Made by a program: the position numbers and the translations under genes. Positions 52,332-60,830 of a DNA stretch of 64,000 bases are shown here, one piece after another. This stretch comes from Armatimonadota bacterium (GTDB lineage Bacteria > Armatimonadota > Fimbriimonadia > Fimbriimonadales > Fimbriimonadaceae): contig JAEURN010000007.1 in NCBI GenBank assembly GCA_016789105.1, positions 1 to 64,000 of the forward strand. The letters are read 5' to 3'. The first letter of the stretch is position 1; each line of letters opens with the position of its first letter. The notes beneath the pieces were generated by a model. That model ran no database searches. It was not told where the DNA came from and worked only from the letters and a program-made list of their open reading frames with translations.

Positions 52332-54094
52332 TCGGCCAAATCGTTGGGGGGCGGTACGAACTTGTTGAGGAATACGGCTCCGACCCCGTGTTCGACTTGT
52401 ACAGAGGAGTCGAAACCGGAACCGACAAAGAGCGGTTCGTGCGTTGCATCCCCGGGTCAGAACCCAGGGGCACCGAATTTGTCCGCCAAATCCATGCGCT
52501 CATCCTCAAATCAGGCCAGGTCAACCATCCGGGGGTCGAGCGGTTGGAGGCGGCATTTCAAGAACCGAACGGCTTTTACCTCGTCACTTCGTTCACTCCC
52601 GGATCGGTGTTGGAAACCCGGCTCCGCCGGCTTTCTAGCCTGAGCGTGCCGGCCACCGTCTCGGTCGCGATTGAACTGTGCGAAGGGCTCAAGGCCATCC
52701 ATGCTGCCCAAATCGTCCATGGCGACATCTCGCCCCGGACGGTTCTATCCACCAGCAACGACGGCGCAAAACTTTTGCTCCCCGGATTGTGGAGGGCTTA
52801 TGCCCAAGATCATAGCCTGGCTCTGGCCGTGCACGGTCAGATGGCCCCTTACCTGGCCCCCGAAGTCACCCGTGGCGACATGCCTACGCCGCAAAGCGAC
52901 ATTTATGCCCTGGGAGTGCTGATGTGGCAAGTCTTGGTCGGCCGGACGCCTTACTATGGGGATTCGCCGGCCATCATCGCCGCCAAGCACGCAAACGACC
53001 CCTACCCGCCCCTTAGGAGCGTGGCGGCAACCGTTCCGGTCGCTTTAGACGAGATCGTCAAAAAGTGCATGGACAAAGATCCGCTGCGCCGTTACGGGTC
53101 TGCCCAAGATTTGCTCAACGACCTCCGGGCGGTGCAAGATGCGCTCCGGTTTGGCCGCAAAATCAGCTGGCCGATCCAAGGGGCGGTGAGCGAATCTGAG
53201 GTTGAAGAAGTGGCACCACAGCTCAATGCCGTCGATGGGCAGCCACAAGAAAGAGCCATGGCGAAGAAGGAGAAGAACAAGTCCAAACGCGAGCGGGAGC
53301 CATCGGATGGTGTCCCAATCTGGTTGGCCGGGATTTTTTATGTCGTCGCCGCCATGTTTTTCGTCTTTGTCGGCGGCTGGGTCTTCTTCAATTCCCAAAA
53401 ACCAAAATTGGTTTCGGTCCCCAACCTGGTCGATATGCAGGTGGAAGCGGCCCGCACCGAGCTCAAGGGGCTTGGACTCAAGCTCCGTGTCGCCGCCGAG
53501 CAAGTGAGCGAATCGCATGCCGAGGGCACCATCATCAAAACCGTCCCGGGGCCCGATGAGGACATCCGCGAATGGCAGACCGTGGAAGCGATTGTTTCTA
53601 AGGGCTCCAAATTTGTCGCGGTGCCCGATTTCCGAGGGCGGACGGTCGAGGAAGCCAAAAAGCTGGCCGCTGCCATCAACCTCCAAATCAATGATACGGA
53701 TATCGAGCAGGTGAGGGACAAAGAACTCGACGAGGGCAAAATCGTCTCGCAAATCCCCGAAGCGCGGAAGAAAGTCGAACGCTACACCCGCATCAAGCTC
53801 AAAGTCAGCAACGGCGACAAACGGGTTGGTTCCACCCGGAATTCCGAATATCACACGAACCGCATCAATATGGTGATTCCGGCCGATCTGGAAAGCAAAG
53901 ATGTGGTCGTCCGCATCGACGTCACTGACGACAACGGCACCCGCACGCTGATCGAAACTTTGATGGTGCCGGGCCAAGAAGTCGATGAACGCGTGCGCTG
54001 GGTCGGCGACGAGCTGATCGTCCGAATCTTTTTTGACGGAGAACTGGTGAAGCAACTGAACCAAAAACCGGACAAGGAGGAAGAAGGCGGATGA
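52328..54094 (+). CDS. PASTA-domain membrane pseudokinase
   Basis: A 588-residue membrane protein built like PknB/PrkC: a kinase-like domain (about 1-285), one membrane helix (about 332-355) and two extracellular PASTA domains (about 360-428 and 430-498), which in other proteins bind peptidoglycan or muropeptides. The kinase core has lost key residues: the glycine loop reads GSDPVFDLY, no VAIK-type lysine is visible, HRD reads HGD with T instead of the metal-binding N (HGDISPRTV, about 131), and DFG reads LPG. Only the APE and DIYALGVLMWQ parts look normal. It is probably a sensor or scaffold without phosphotransfer. GTG start overlaps the previous stop. Confidence 0.88.
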   Translation: MIGQIVGGRYELVEEYGSDPVFDLYRGVETGTDKERFVRCIPGSEPRGTEFVRQIHALILKSGQVNHPGVERLEAAFQEPNGFYLVTSFTPGSVLETRLRRLSSLSVPATVSVAIELCEGLKAIHAAQIVHGDISPRTVLSTSNDGAKLLLPGLWRAYAQDHSLALAVHGQMAPYLAPEVTRGDMPTPQSDIYALGVLMWQVLVGRTPYYGDSPAIIAAKHANDPYPPLRSVAATVPVALDEIVKKCMDKDPLRRYGSAQDLLNDLRAVQDALRFGRKISWPIQGAVSESEVEEVAPQLNAVDGQPQERAMAKKEKNKSKREREPSDGVPIWLAGIFYVVAAMFFVFVGGWVFFNSQKPKLVSVPNLVDMQVEAARTELKGLGLKLRVAAEQVSESHAEGTIIKTVPGPDEDIREWQTVEAIVSKGSKFVAVPDFRGRTVEEAKKLAAAINLQINDTDIEQVRDKELDEGKIVSQIPEARKKVERYTRIKLKVSNGDKRVGSTRNSEYHTNRINMVIPADLESKDVVVRIDVTDDNGTRTLIETLMVPGQEVDERVRWVGDELIVRIFFDGELVKQLNQKPDKEEEGG

Positions 54095-54738
54095 TGCCCG
54101 CCCACATCTGCCCTTCGATTTTAAGTTGCGACCCTGCCGATTTCCTGAACCCGGTCTCGAAAATGGAAGCGGCCGGGGCCGATTGGATTCACTTGGATGT
54201 AATGGATGGTCAGTTCGTTCCGCCCATCACGTTTGGCGCTGACCTGGCCGCCAGCATCGCCCGCCATGTCGGTACCCCCGTTGAAGCCCACCTGATGACC
54301 CTCACCCCCGAACGGCACTTCGACGCGTTCATTGCCGCGGGGTGCAAGCGGATCATATTTCATGTTGAAGCGGCCCCCCATGCCCACCGCCTTTGCCAAA
54401 ATTTGCGCGAAAGGGGCATCTTGGCCGGGGTCGCCATTAATCCCGGAACTCCGGCCTCGGCGTTGGATTCTTTGGCAGCAGAAATTGATCTCGCTCTGGT
54501 CATGACGGTCAACCCCGGGTGGGGCGGTCAATCGTTGATCGTGCCGTGCCTTGATAAGGTTCGGGCCATCCGCGCCGCCAACCCGCATCTCCGGATCCAG
54601 GTCGATGGCGGGGTGGATGACGCCACCATCCAATCGCTTTGGCGCGCCGGGGCCACCGATTTCGTCGCCGGCAGCTATCTGATGCGCGCCGAATCCATCG
54701 CCCATGGGATCAAATCCTTGAGGGAGGGATGCGCCTAA
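54091..54738 (+). CDS. rpe: ribulose-phosphate 3-epimerase
   Basis: A 215-residue TIM-barrel enzyme interconverting ribulose 5-phosphate and xylulose 5-phosphate. ICPSILSCD at the start, HLDVMDGQFVP (about 31-41), EAHLMT, MTVNPGWGGQ (about 137-146) and QVDGGV are all present. The start is ATG at 54091 or 54094; both overlap or touch the kinase stop, after GGAGGAAG. It is followed by an overlapping membrane-protein gene. Confidence 0.94.
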   Translation: MMPAHICPSILSCDPADFLNPVSKMEAAGADWIHLDVMDGQFVPPITFGADLAASIARHVGTPVEAHLMTLTPERHFDAFIAAGCKRIIFHVEAAPHAHRLCQNLRERGILAGVAINPGTPASALDSLAAEIDLALVMTVNPGWGGQSLIVPCLDKVRAIRAANPHLRIQVDGGVDDATIQSLWRAGATDFVAGSYLMRAESIAHGIKSLREGCA

Positions 54739-55121
54739 AATCGTTCACCACCGGGCTCATGATCTTCGGATTCGCCCTGCTTTTGGGAATCCCTTTCGTG
54801 CTTGCCCGCAAACCGGAGGCTGACGCCCCGAAGCGGGAATTGGCCGTCTTTGCCGCCCTCTTTGGCACCTACATCATGGTCATCTTTGCGGTGGCCATCG
54901 GCGCAATCATCTGTGCCATGGTCGTTTTGCGGCAGACCACCAAGAGCCTGAAGGAAGAAGCCGAGAGGAATATGAAGTCGTTTGTGGAAGGGAGCTTGAG
55001 CGACCATGAATCCCCCGACTTTTCGATGAAAGACAAACGGGAACCATCCGAAGGCTTCCCAGAAGACCTGCCCGCTAATCCCAAGGATTGGCCGGAAGAG
55101 ACCGATGCCCCAAACGGCTGA
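54729..55121 (+). CDS. small two-helix membrane protein with acidic tail
   Basis: A 130-residue protein with two membrane helices (about 8-25 and 38-62), then a charged C-terminal half (KSLKEEAERNMK ...) ending in an acidic, proline-rich tail. AGGGAGG stands directly before the ATG at 54729. It overlaps rpe by 10 nt and ribD by 17 nt. No family recognised. Confidence 0.72.
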   Translation: MRLKSFTTGLMIFGFALLLGIPFVLARKPEADAPKRELAVFAALFGTYIMVIFAVAIGAIICAMVVLRQTTKSLKEEAERNMKSFVEGSLSDHESPDFSMKDKREPSEGFPEDLPANPKDWPEETDAPNG

Positions 55122-56133
55122 CGAGAAGTTCATGGCCCGCGCCATCGAATTGGCGCACCAAGGCTTTCCGGCCCCAAACCCCCGGGTGGGATGCGTGTTG
55201 GCCCGGAATGGTGAGGTGGTTGGGGAAGGCTGGCACGGCCATGCCGGAGGCCCCCACGCCGAAGTCGCCGCGATCCAATCAGCACATTCGGCAGAGGGTG
55301 CCACGGCCTATGTCACGCTGGAGCCTTGCAACCATACCGGGCGCACGGGACCTTGCTCGCAAGCCTTGATCAGGGCCGGAATCCGGCGCGTCGTTTATGC
55401 CGTCCCCGATCCCAACCCGGCGGCCCAGGGCGGCGCAGAATTTCTTTGCCATGCCGGAATCGAGGTCGAAACCGGCATTCTCGCGCCACAAGCGCGGGCC
55501 GTTAACCGCCAATTCCTGTTTGCGCATGAAAATCGCCGCCCATTTGTCACGCTTAAGGCGGCGGTCACCAAGGACGGTTACCTGGCACGGCCCGATGGCA
55601 CAAGCAAATGGATCAGCAGCAAGGAGGCGCGGTTGGACGGCCACCGGCTGAGGGCAGAGCGGGGGAGCGTGCTCGTCGGCAGGGGCACGGTTGAACAAGA
55701 CGACCCTTTGCTGACCGCCCGGATCCCCGGGGTCGTGAACCAGCCGATCCGCATCGTACTCGACCCCTGGCGCAGGCTCACCGGCAAAGAACGGGTCTTT
55801 GACGGTTCGGCCGAGACCATTTGGCTCAACCGGTTTGGCGACCAAGATCTAACGGTCGAAGGGATATTGGATACTCTGTTTGAACGCGGGATCAACGGGG
55901 TCTTGGTTGAAGGGGGCGCAGAAACCTTGCGCCGATTCTTTTTGACCGGGATCGGCGAAGAACTGGTTCTCTATGTCGGCAACAAAGAATTCGGCGCGGG
56001 GCTCCCATGGCAAAAGGTCTGGGAGGCCGAGGAATGGGGGGTTGCCGGGCGCGAGCCAGATGACCGGACGTGGATTGGCGACACCGAACGGTTGACGTAC
56101 CGATTGAACCCGGCTGTCCCCCCTGGGCCATGA
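55105..56133 (+). CDS. ribD: bifunctional riboflavin deaminase/reductase
   Basis: A 342-residue RibD that deaminates and then reduces the pyrimidine intermediate of riboflavin synthesis. The N-terminal deaminase shows PNPRVGCVL, HAEVAAI (zinc His and catalytic Glu) and TLEPCNHTGRTGPC (zinc cysteines). The C-terminal reductase shows FVTLKAAVTKDG, SKWISS and VLVEGGAE. Other rib genes are not nearby, which is unlike the usual rib operon. Last gene of the aroK-ribD chain. Confidence 0.93.
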   Translation: MPQTADEKFMARAIELAHQGFPAPNPRVGCVLARNGEVVGEGWHGHAGGPHAEVAAIQSAHSAEGATAYVTLEPCNHTGRTGPCSQALIRAGIRRVVYAVPDPNPAAQGGAEFLCHAGIEVETGILAPQARAVNRQFLFAHENRRPFVTLKAAVTKDGYLARPDGTSKWISSKEARLDGHRLRAERGSVLVGRGTVEQDDPLLTARIPGVVNQPIRIVLDPWRRLTGKERVFDGSAETIWLNRFGDQDLTVEGILDTLFERGINGVLVEGGAETLRRFFLTGIGEELVLYVGNKEFGAGLPWQKVWEAEEWGVAGREPDDRTWIGDTERLTYRLNPAVPPGP

Positions 56134-56263
56134 GGGGAGAAGAGCCCAACTGGGGTCATTGCCGGCGCAACAAGCCCACCATTTGTGGGACCATGGGAAC
56201 ACCATTCCAGGGCCGGAGTCAAAGAAAAACAAGAAAGGATTTTCCTCTCCCCAAAACCCCAAA

Positions 56264-56304
56264 GCCCGGTCTCTGCGCCCTCGGAGCCGGGCACCAATTT
56301 TTTT
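56264..56304 (+). terminator. rho-independent terminator after ribD
   Basis: GCCCGG (56264-56269) and CTC pair with GAG and CCGGGC (56284-56292), with one bulged T, followed by ACCAATTTTTTTT. The remaining sequence 56134-56263 shows no gene. Confidence 0.75.
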
Positions 56305-56876
56305 TAGATGTCCAAGAAATAGCGGTGAAGCCGGGTGTCTTCCGTCAACTCGGGGTGGAAACTGGTTCCCAATAGCCTCCCATGCCGCACGGCGACAACT
56401 TGGCCCTCGAATTCCGACATGACCTCCACTCCGGGCCCGCAGCGCGTGACGATCGGGGCCCGGATGAACACCCCTTCAACCGGGTCATCCAGACCCTTAA
56501 ATGGGATCGACGCCTCAAAGCTGTGGACTTGCGAACCAAAGGCGTTGCGTCGAACTGAAACGTCTAGTAGGCCTAGGGAGAACTGCGCCGAGCCTTCGAT
56601 TTGTGCAGCTAGCATGATCAGGCCCATGCAAGTCCCCCAGATCGGCATTCCCGCCTGCGCCCGCTGGCAGACCGCCACATCGATTCCCGTATGCCGCATC
56701 AGCAGCCCAACTGTCGTGCTTTCGCCGCCGGGGATGATCAGCCGCCCGACCCGATCCAGTTCTTGCGGCGTGCGGATTTCCGACACGTCGCCCGCGGCGC
56801 ATCCGGCGCGCACCAGGGATTCAGCGTGCTTGGCATAGCTCCCCTGGATTGCGAGGACTCCCACCTTCTCCGGCAT
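56304..56876 (-). CDS. pdxT: pyridoxal 5'-phosphate synthase glutaminase subunit
   Basis: A 190-residue class I-type glutaminase that supplies ammonia to PdxS for PLP synthesis. GVLAIQGSYAKH, IIPGGESTT (about 47-55), the nucleophile C in GTCMGLI (about 81-87) and the FHPELTED His-Glu pair (about 173-180) are all present. No pdxS neighbour is seen in the window. TATACT lies 8 nt upstream of its ATG on the minus strand, suggesting a leaderless message. Confidence 0.95.
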   Translation of the reverse strand: MPEKVGVLAIQGSYAKHAESLVRAGCAAGDVSEIRTPQELDRVGRLIIPGGESTTVGLLMRHTGIDVAVCQRAQAGMPIWGTCMGLIMLAAQIEGSAQFSLGLLDVSVRRNAFGSQVHSFEASIPFKGLDDPVEGVFIRAPIVTRCGPGVEVMSEFEGQVVAVRHGRLLGTSFHPELTEDTRLHRYFLDI

Positions 56877-56884
56877 CGGCGGGC

Positions 56885-56890
56885 AGTATA
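56885..56890 (-). promoter_or_regulatory. -10 box for pdxT, leaderless distance
   Basis: TATACT on the minus strand ends 8 nt before the pdxT ATG (56876). No ribosome site is present. Confidence 0.5.
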
Positions 56891-56921
56891 CGGGCCACCG
56901 GGGATTGGGGGTGAGTCCAAG

Positions 56922-56927
56922 TAGAAT
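56922..56927 (+). promoter_or_regulatory. -10 box for the arginase-family gene, leaderless distance
   Basis: TAGAAT ends 6 nt before the GTG at 56934. No ribosome site is present. Together with the pdxT box it makes a compact divergent promoter. Confidence 0.5.
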
Positions 56928-56933
56928 GGCGCG

Positions 56934-57914
56934 GTGAGCCAGATTTCTTTGCCCGTTGAAGTTTGGGGCGTCCCGTTTGACCTGTGCGGGCGGATTCCGG
57001 GTTCGCGGCTCGGCCCGGCCGCGCTCAGGCTCAAGAACGTCGTGGGCACGATTTCGCAGCTGGGATTCCCAACGCGGTCAATGGGAGATGTTGTTCCGCT
57101 GGGCTACGACGCGCCGACATCGTACTCTGCCCGGACGGAGGCGGCTCTGGATTGCTACCTGGCGTTGCGCGAGGTCGTCGAGGGGAGCTTGGATCGGGGG
57201 GCAATCCCGGTTGTACTCGGTGGCGACCATTCCCTCTCCATGGGGTCGGTATCTGGGGCATTGGCCGCAACGGGGCAAACAGATCTGGCGGTTCTTTGGA
57301 TTGATGCGCACATGGATCTCAACACGCCATCTACGAGCCCAAGCGGCAACTTGCACGGAATGCCGCTTGCCGCCCTGACGAGGATCCCCCTTTCGGGGGC
57401 GACAACCGAGCGAGCAAGCGTGGTTTGGCAACGGATCCTGCAAGACGTCGTGCCCGAACCTGGCCTGAGGCCGCAAAACATCGGTTGGCTCGGGCTCCGG
57501 GATGTCGATGAAGGCGAGGTGGCGAACTATAACGGCTTTGGACTGGATTCCGCATGGACGATGCAAGACATCGACCATCTTGGCGTGCCGCACGTGCTCC
57601 AGCAGGTCGATGCGTGGCTGCGGCAAACCGGCGCAACGAACCTCTGGATCAGTTTTGACGTGGACGCCCTGGATCCTGTTTTGGCACCTGGCACGGGAAC
57701 CGCAGTCCGGGGCGGGTTGACATACCGAGAAGGGCACCTACTCGCCGAACTCCTTTACGAACTGGCGTTCCAAGAATCGTCGCCCTACCGGATCGCCGGT
57801 GTGGATTTGGTGGAGGTGAACCCGATGGAAGACGTCGGATCCAACACCACCATCGCGGCGGTGGAATGGTTGGGTTCGCTGTTTGGCAAACGCGTGATGG
57901 GGGCCACGCGGTGA
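56934..57914 (+). CDS. arginase-family ureohydrolase
   Basis: A 326-residue manganese enzyme of the ureohydrolase superfamily. The metal-binding blocks are complete: GGDHSLS (about 98-104), DAHMDLN (about 122-128) and SFDVDALDP (about 239-247). The SPSGNLHGMPLA block is close to that of arginases, so arginine to ornithine plus urea is the likely reaction; agmatinase or formimidoylglutamase cannot be excluded. It is longer at the N-terminus of the catalytic core than typical arginase. Its stop overlaps the GTG of kdsD. Confidence 0.88.
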   Translation: MSQISLPVEVWGVPFDLCGRIPGSRLGPAALRLKNVVGTISQLGFPTRSMGDVVPLGYDAPTSYSARTEAALDCYLALREVVEGSLDRGAIPVVLGGDHSLSMGSVSGALAATGQTDLAVLWIDAHMDLNTPSTSPSGNLHGMPLAALTRIPLSGATTERASVVWQRILQDVVPEPGLRPQNIGWLGLRDVDEGEVANYNGFGLDSAWTMQDIDHLGVPHVLQQVDAWLRQTGATNLWISFDVDALDPVLAPGTGTAVRGGLTYREGHLLAELLYELAFQESSPYRIAGVDLVEVNPMEDVGSNTTIAAVEWLGSLFGKRVMGATR

Positions 57915-58870
57915 ACGGTTCGATCAGCCGCGTGTTGCGGCAAGAGGCCGAGGCCCTGCTCGCCAAGTCTGCCTCAGTCGAAGCCGAATTTGCGCTGATG
58001 GTCGAATGGATTTTGGGTTGCCGGGGGCGGTTGGTGACCTGCGGGATCGGGAAGAGCGGGCACATCGCCGCCAAGGCGGCGGCAACCTTCGCTTCCACCG
58101 GGACGCCATCGTTCTTTTTGCATGCGGCCGAAGCCGTCCACGGTGACTTGGGGATGGTGACCGCCCAAGATGTCGTTTTGGCCTACACCTATTCCGGGGA
58201 AACCGATGAAGTGGTCCGGCTTTTCCCCAGTTTCCGGGCCACCGGGGCCCGCAGTGCGGTGATGACGGGCCGCCGGGACAGCTCCGCGGCGCGGGTTGCC
58301 GATTTGGTATTGGATGTTTCGGTCGAGCGGGAAGCCTGCCCCAACAACCTGGCCCCCACCACATCGACGACTTTGATGCTGGCCATGAGCGATGCCTTGG
58401 CCGTTGCGGCAATGGAAGAGCGCGGGTTTGGAAGTGAAGACTTTGCCAAATTCCACCCAGCGGGGGCACTGGGCAAACGGTTGCTGCTCACTGTGCAAGA
58501 TGTGATGCGCCAGGGAGAAGATTTGGCCTTGACGCCCCCGGAAACGCCCATAGCCGACCTGATGCGAGCGATCACTTCGGCTGGGGCGGGCGGCGCTTGT
58601 GTGGTTGGCGCCAAAGGTGAATTGCTAGGGTTCGTTTCGGATGGCGACCTGCGGCGGTGGGTGGTGGCGGGGCACCCGGTCGGCACGGGGTCGGCGAGCG
58701 ATTTGATGAGTTCGGGCGGCCCAACTTGCGAACCAGGGATGCTAGCGATCGATGCGTTGGAGGCGTTCCAAAACTACCCCAAAAAGATCGGCGAGATGCC
58801 GGTGGTGGACAGTGGAAGAGTTGTCGGGCTGCTGGTCCTCAAAGACCTCTTGCGGAGCGGCATCGTTTAA
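57911..58870 (+). CDS. kdsD: arabinose 5-phosphate isomerase
   Basis: A 319-residue KdsD/KpsF-type enzyme that converts ribulose 5-phosphate to arabinose 5-phosphate for Kdo, a lipopolysaccharide sugar. An N-terminal SIS domain (GIGKSGHIAAKAAATFASTGTPS, about 42-65, split here) is followed by two CBS domains (from VQDVM, about 198, to the end). The HPAGALGK signature is present. The GTG start at 57911 overlaps the arginase stop. It suggests a Kdo-containing outer membrane. Confidence 0.92.
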   Translation: MNGSISRVLRQEAEALLAKSASVEAEFALMVEWILGCRGRLVTCGIGKSGHIAAKAAATFASTGTPSFFLHAAEAVHGDLGMVTAQDVVLAYTYSGETDEVVRLFPSFRATGARSAVMTGRRDSSAARVADLVLDVSVEREACPNNLAPTTSTTLMLAMSDALAVAAMEERGFGSEDFAKFHPAGALGKRLLLTVQDVMRQGEDLALTPPETPIADLMRAITSAGAGGACVVGAKGELLGFVSDGDLRRWVVAGHPVGTGSASDLMSSGGPTCEPGMLAIDALEAFQNYPKKIGEMPVVDSGRVVGLLVLKDLLRSGIV

Positions 58871-58906
58871 CCCCGTCCCGGTGGGATATGGTTCTAAAAC
58901 AAAGAT

Positions 58907-58937
58907 GCGGGGAGGCCATGGCCTCCCCGCATTTTTT
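58907..58937. terminator. bidirectional terminator between kdsD and rpmA
   Basis: GCGGGGAGGCC (58907-58917) pairs perfectly with GGCCTCCCCGC (58920-58930) around AT. ATTTTTTAG follows on the plus strand and AAAACAAAGAT precedes it, giving a U-rich tail on the minus strand too. Confidence 0.92.
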
Positions 58938-58953
58938 AGATGACCAAAAGACG

Positions 58954-59211
58954 TTACGCCTGGTCGGCGTAGACGCTGACTCGGCGGCGGTCTTTCGGGC
59001 CTTCGAATTTCACTTGGCCGTCGATGAGGGCGAACAGGGTGTGGTCGTTGCCCATGCCGACGTTGGCGCCTTTGTGGAACTTGGTGCCGCGCTGGCGGAC
59101 GATGATCATGCCCGGCTTGACGACTTCGCCGCCAAAGCGCTTGACGCCCAAGCGGTTGGAGTTGGAATCGCGGCCGTTCTTGGACGAGCCTTGACCTTTC
59201 TTATGTGCCAT
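58954..59211 (-). CDS. rpmA: ribosomal protein bL27
   Basis: An 85-residue bL27 of the large ribosomal subunit. It begins [16 protein letters not shown] and keeps the conserved [22 protein letters not shown] and [11 protein letters not shown] blocks; no Firmicutes-type cleavable N-terminal extension is present. It lies 3 nt after rplU, forming the common rplU-rpmA operon. Confidence 0.98.
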   Translation of the reverse strand: MAHKKGQGSSKNGRDSNSNRLGVKRFGGEVVKPGMIIVRQRGTKFHKGANVGMGNDHTLFALIDGQVKFEGPKDRRRVSVYADQA

Positions 59212-59214
59212 CTG

Positions 59215-59532
59215 TTATTTGCCTCCGTTAACTGCGGTGATGCGCAGGGTGGTTTGCGGTTGCCGGTGGCCCCAGCGTTTGCGGACATTCTTTTTAGGTT
59301 TGTAGTTGAACGCCTCGATCTTCTTGGCTTTGCCTTGCCGGACGATCGTCGCGGTGACTTTTGCCCCCTTGACGAACGGGCTGCCCACGGTGACTTTGTC
59401 CCCGTCGCACAACATCACGACTTCTGACAGCTCGACCGTATCGCCCGCTTCGCCTTCCAGCTTTTCGACGACGATGGTCTCATCTTTGGCAGCCTTGAAC
59501 TGCTTTCCACCCGTTTTGACAATTGCGTACAT
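59215..59532 (-). CDS. rplU: ribosomal protein bL21
   Basis: A 105-residue bL21. MYAIVKTGGKQFKA and the C-terminal YKPKKNVRKRWGHRQP block are diagnostic. An AAAGGA ribosome site precedes the ATG on the minus strand. First gene of the pair with rpmA. Confidence 0.98.
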   Translation of the reverse strand: MYAIVKTGGKQFKAAKDETIVVEKLEGEAGDTVELSEVVMLCDGDKVTVGSPFVKGAKVTATIVRQGKAKKIEAFNYKPKKNVRKRWGHRQPQTTLRITAVNGGK

Positions 59533-59669
59533 GGTCCGAATCCTTTAGGGCCAAAACGCCCCAAACACGAAGTCGCGGAGGGAAATTATGGCAGGCCCAC
59601 CGCCAGTGAGGCAAGGGATGTCGGGTCTTGGCAACGAGATCGGGTCCTTTTGGGCCATTTGCCGCCTGC

Positions 59670-60740
59670 CTACGCCGCGCGAAGCTGCTCAGCGGGGATT
59701 TTTTCCGGGCCAGAAACCTGATTCCGTCCATTGTGCTTGCTGGCGTAGAGCGCCATGTCGGCCACCTTGAGCAGCCTTTCTGGCGTCGAGCCGTCCCGCG
59801 GCCCGCTCGCATACCCAAGCGAGGCGGTGATCGCCTTCGGCTCTCCGCCTGGGGGGGTGAACACCACTTTCCGGATGTGGTCCAGCGCCGACTGGGCAAC
59901 GATGTCCGTGAGTTGCGCATCGGCATCCGGGAGGATCAGCGTGAACTCTTCGCCGCCGTAGCGGGCGGCCATCCCCTTTTCCCCGACGGCTCGGTGGAGG
60001 GCCCTGGCCACGTTCACCAGCACCTCGTCGCCGGCATCGTGGCCATAAGTTTCGTTGAACTGCCGAAAATGGTCGACGTCCACCATCACCACCCCGACCC
60101 GGTTCCGGTGGAGCTTGATGTCTGCACACTGGTCGGCCAAAAACTCTTGCAACGTCCGGTGATTGCAGAGCCCTGTGAGCGGGTCGGTCGTCGCCTGGGA
60201 TTCCGTGCTCTCGAACATGAGGGCGGAATCCAACACAAGCGCAAGTTGTTCGCCGATGGTCAGGTGCAGCTCCCGTTCCAGAAGGAAGGATTCCATTTCG
60301 CGGCCAGCAAACAGTTCGAGATACCCGAGTTTGTGGTTGCCAACTTGCAAAGGGATCAGCGCGCGGAAGCACGCTTCCCACACCTCCCAGGTCGCCAAGT
60401 TCGAATCGGCTTCAAGCTGGCCGTGAATTGGGATGTTGTGCCGGCCGGGGCGGTCTTGGGCCGTTGCGATCGGGACCAGTTTGTTGTTTTGGCGGAGCCA
60501 AACCCTCACCATGACCAAGTTCATCGCTCCGCGGATCGAATGCGCCGCCTGGATGACCGATGGTCCAACGCTGTGGTGCAGCCGGAAGGCGGTTCCGATC
60601 CGCTTGAGGACCGTGGCTTCCCGTTCTGCGGATTCCAATTGGGTGATTTTCTCGACGATCCGGGCCCGGAGTTCTGCTTCTTGCGGCGAATCGATGGGGT
60701 GCATCCGCCAAACTAAAATCGTGTCGATGAGCCTTTCCAC
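59670..60740 (-). CDS. GAF-GGDEF diguanylate cyclase
   Basis: A protein of about 356 residues with an N-terminal GAF-like sensor (about 50-190) and a C-terminal GGDEF domain whose active site reads RYGGEEF, so it should make cyclic di-GMP from GTP. TDPLTGLCNHR marks the domain start and VDVDHFRQFNETYGHDAGDEVL the metal-binding region. No inhibitory RxxD is evident upstream of the active site. The start is uncertain: GTG at 60740 follows GGGAAAGG at good spacing; ATG 60704 and TTG 60779 are alternatives. Cyclic di-GMP could tie into the pilus locus, but no link is shown. Confidence 0.9.
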   Translation of the reverse strand: MERLIDTILVWRMHPIDSPQEAELRARIVEKITQLESAEREATVLKRIGTAFRLHHSVGPSVIQAAHSIRGAMNLVMVRVWLRQNNKLVPIATAQDRPGRHNIPIHGQLEADSNLATWEVWEACFRALIPLQVGNHKLGYLELFAGREMESFLLERELHLTIGEQLALVLDSALMFESTESQATTDPLTGLCNHRTLQEFLADQCADIKLHRNRVGVVMVDVDHFRQFNETYGHDAGDEVLVNVARALHRAVGEKGMAARYGGEEFTLILPDADAQLTDIVAQSALDHIRKVVFTPPGGEPKAITASLGYASGPRDGSTPERLLKVADMALYASKHNGRNQVSGPEKIPAEQLRAA

Positions 60741-60830
60741 AATTGCCGCCTTTCCCAATCTTCGGCGGAGGGGCCCCAAGCCTTGAGGCAGGTCCAGAAC
60801 GAAATCCCTCTGCGGAGCGTCAGCAAGTCA

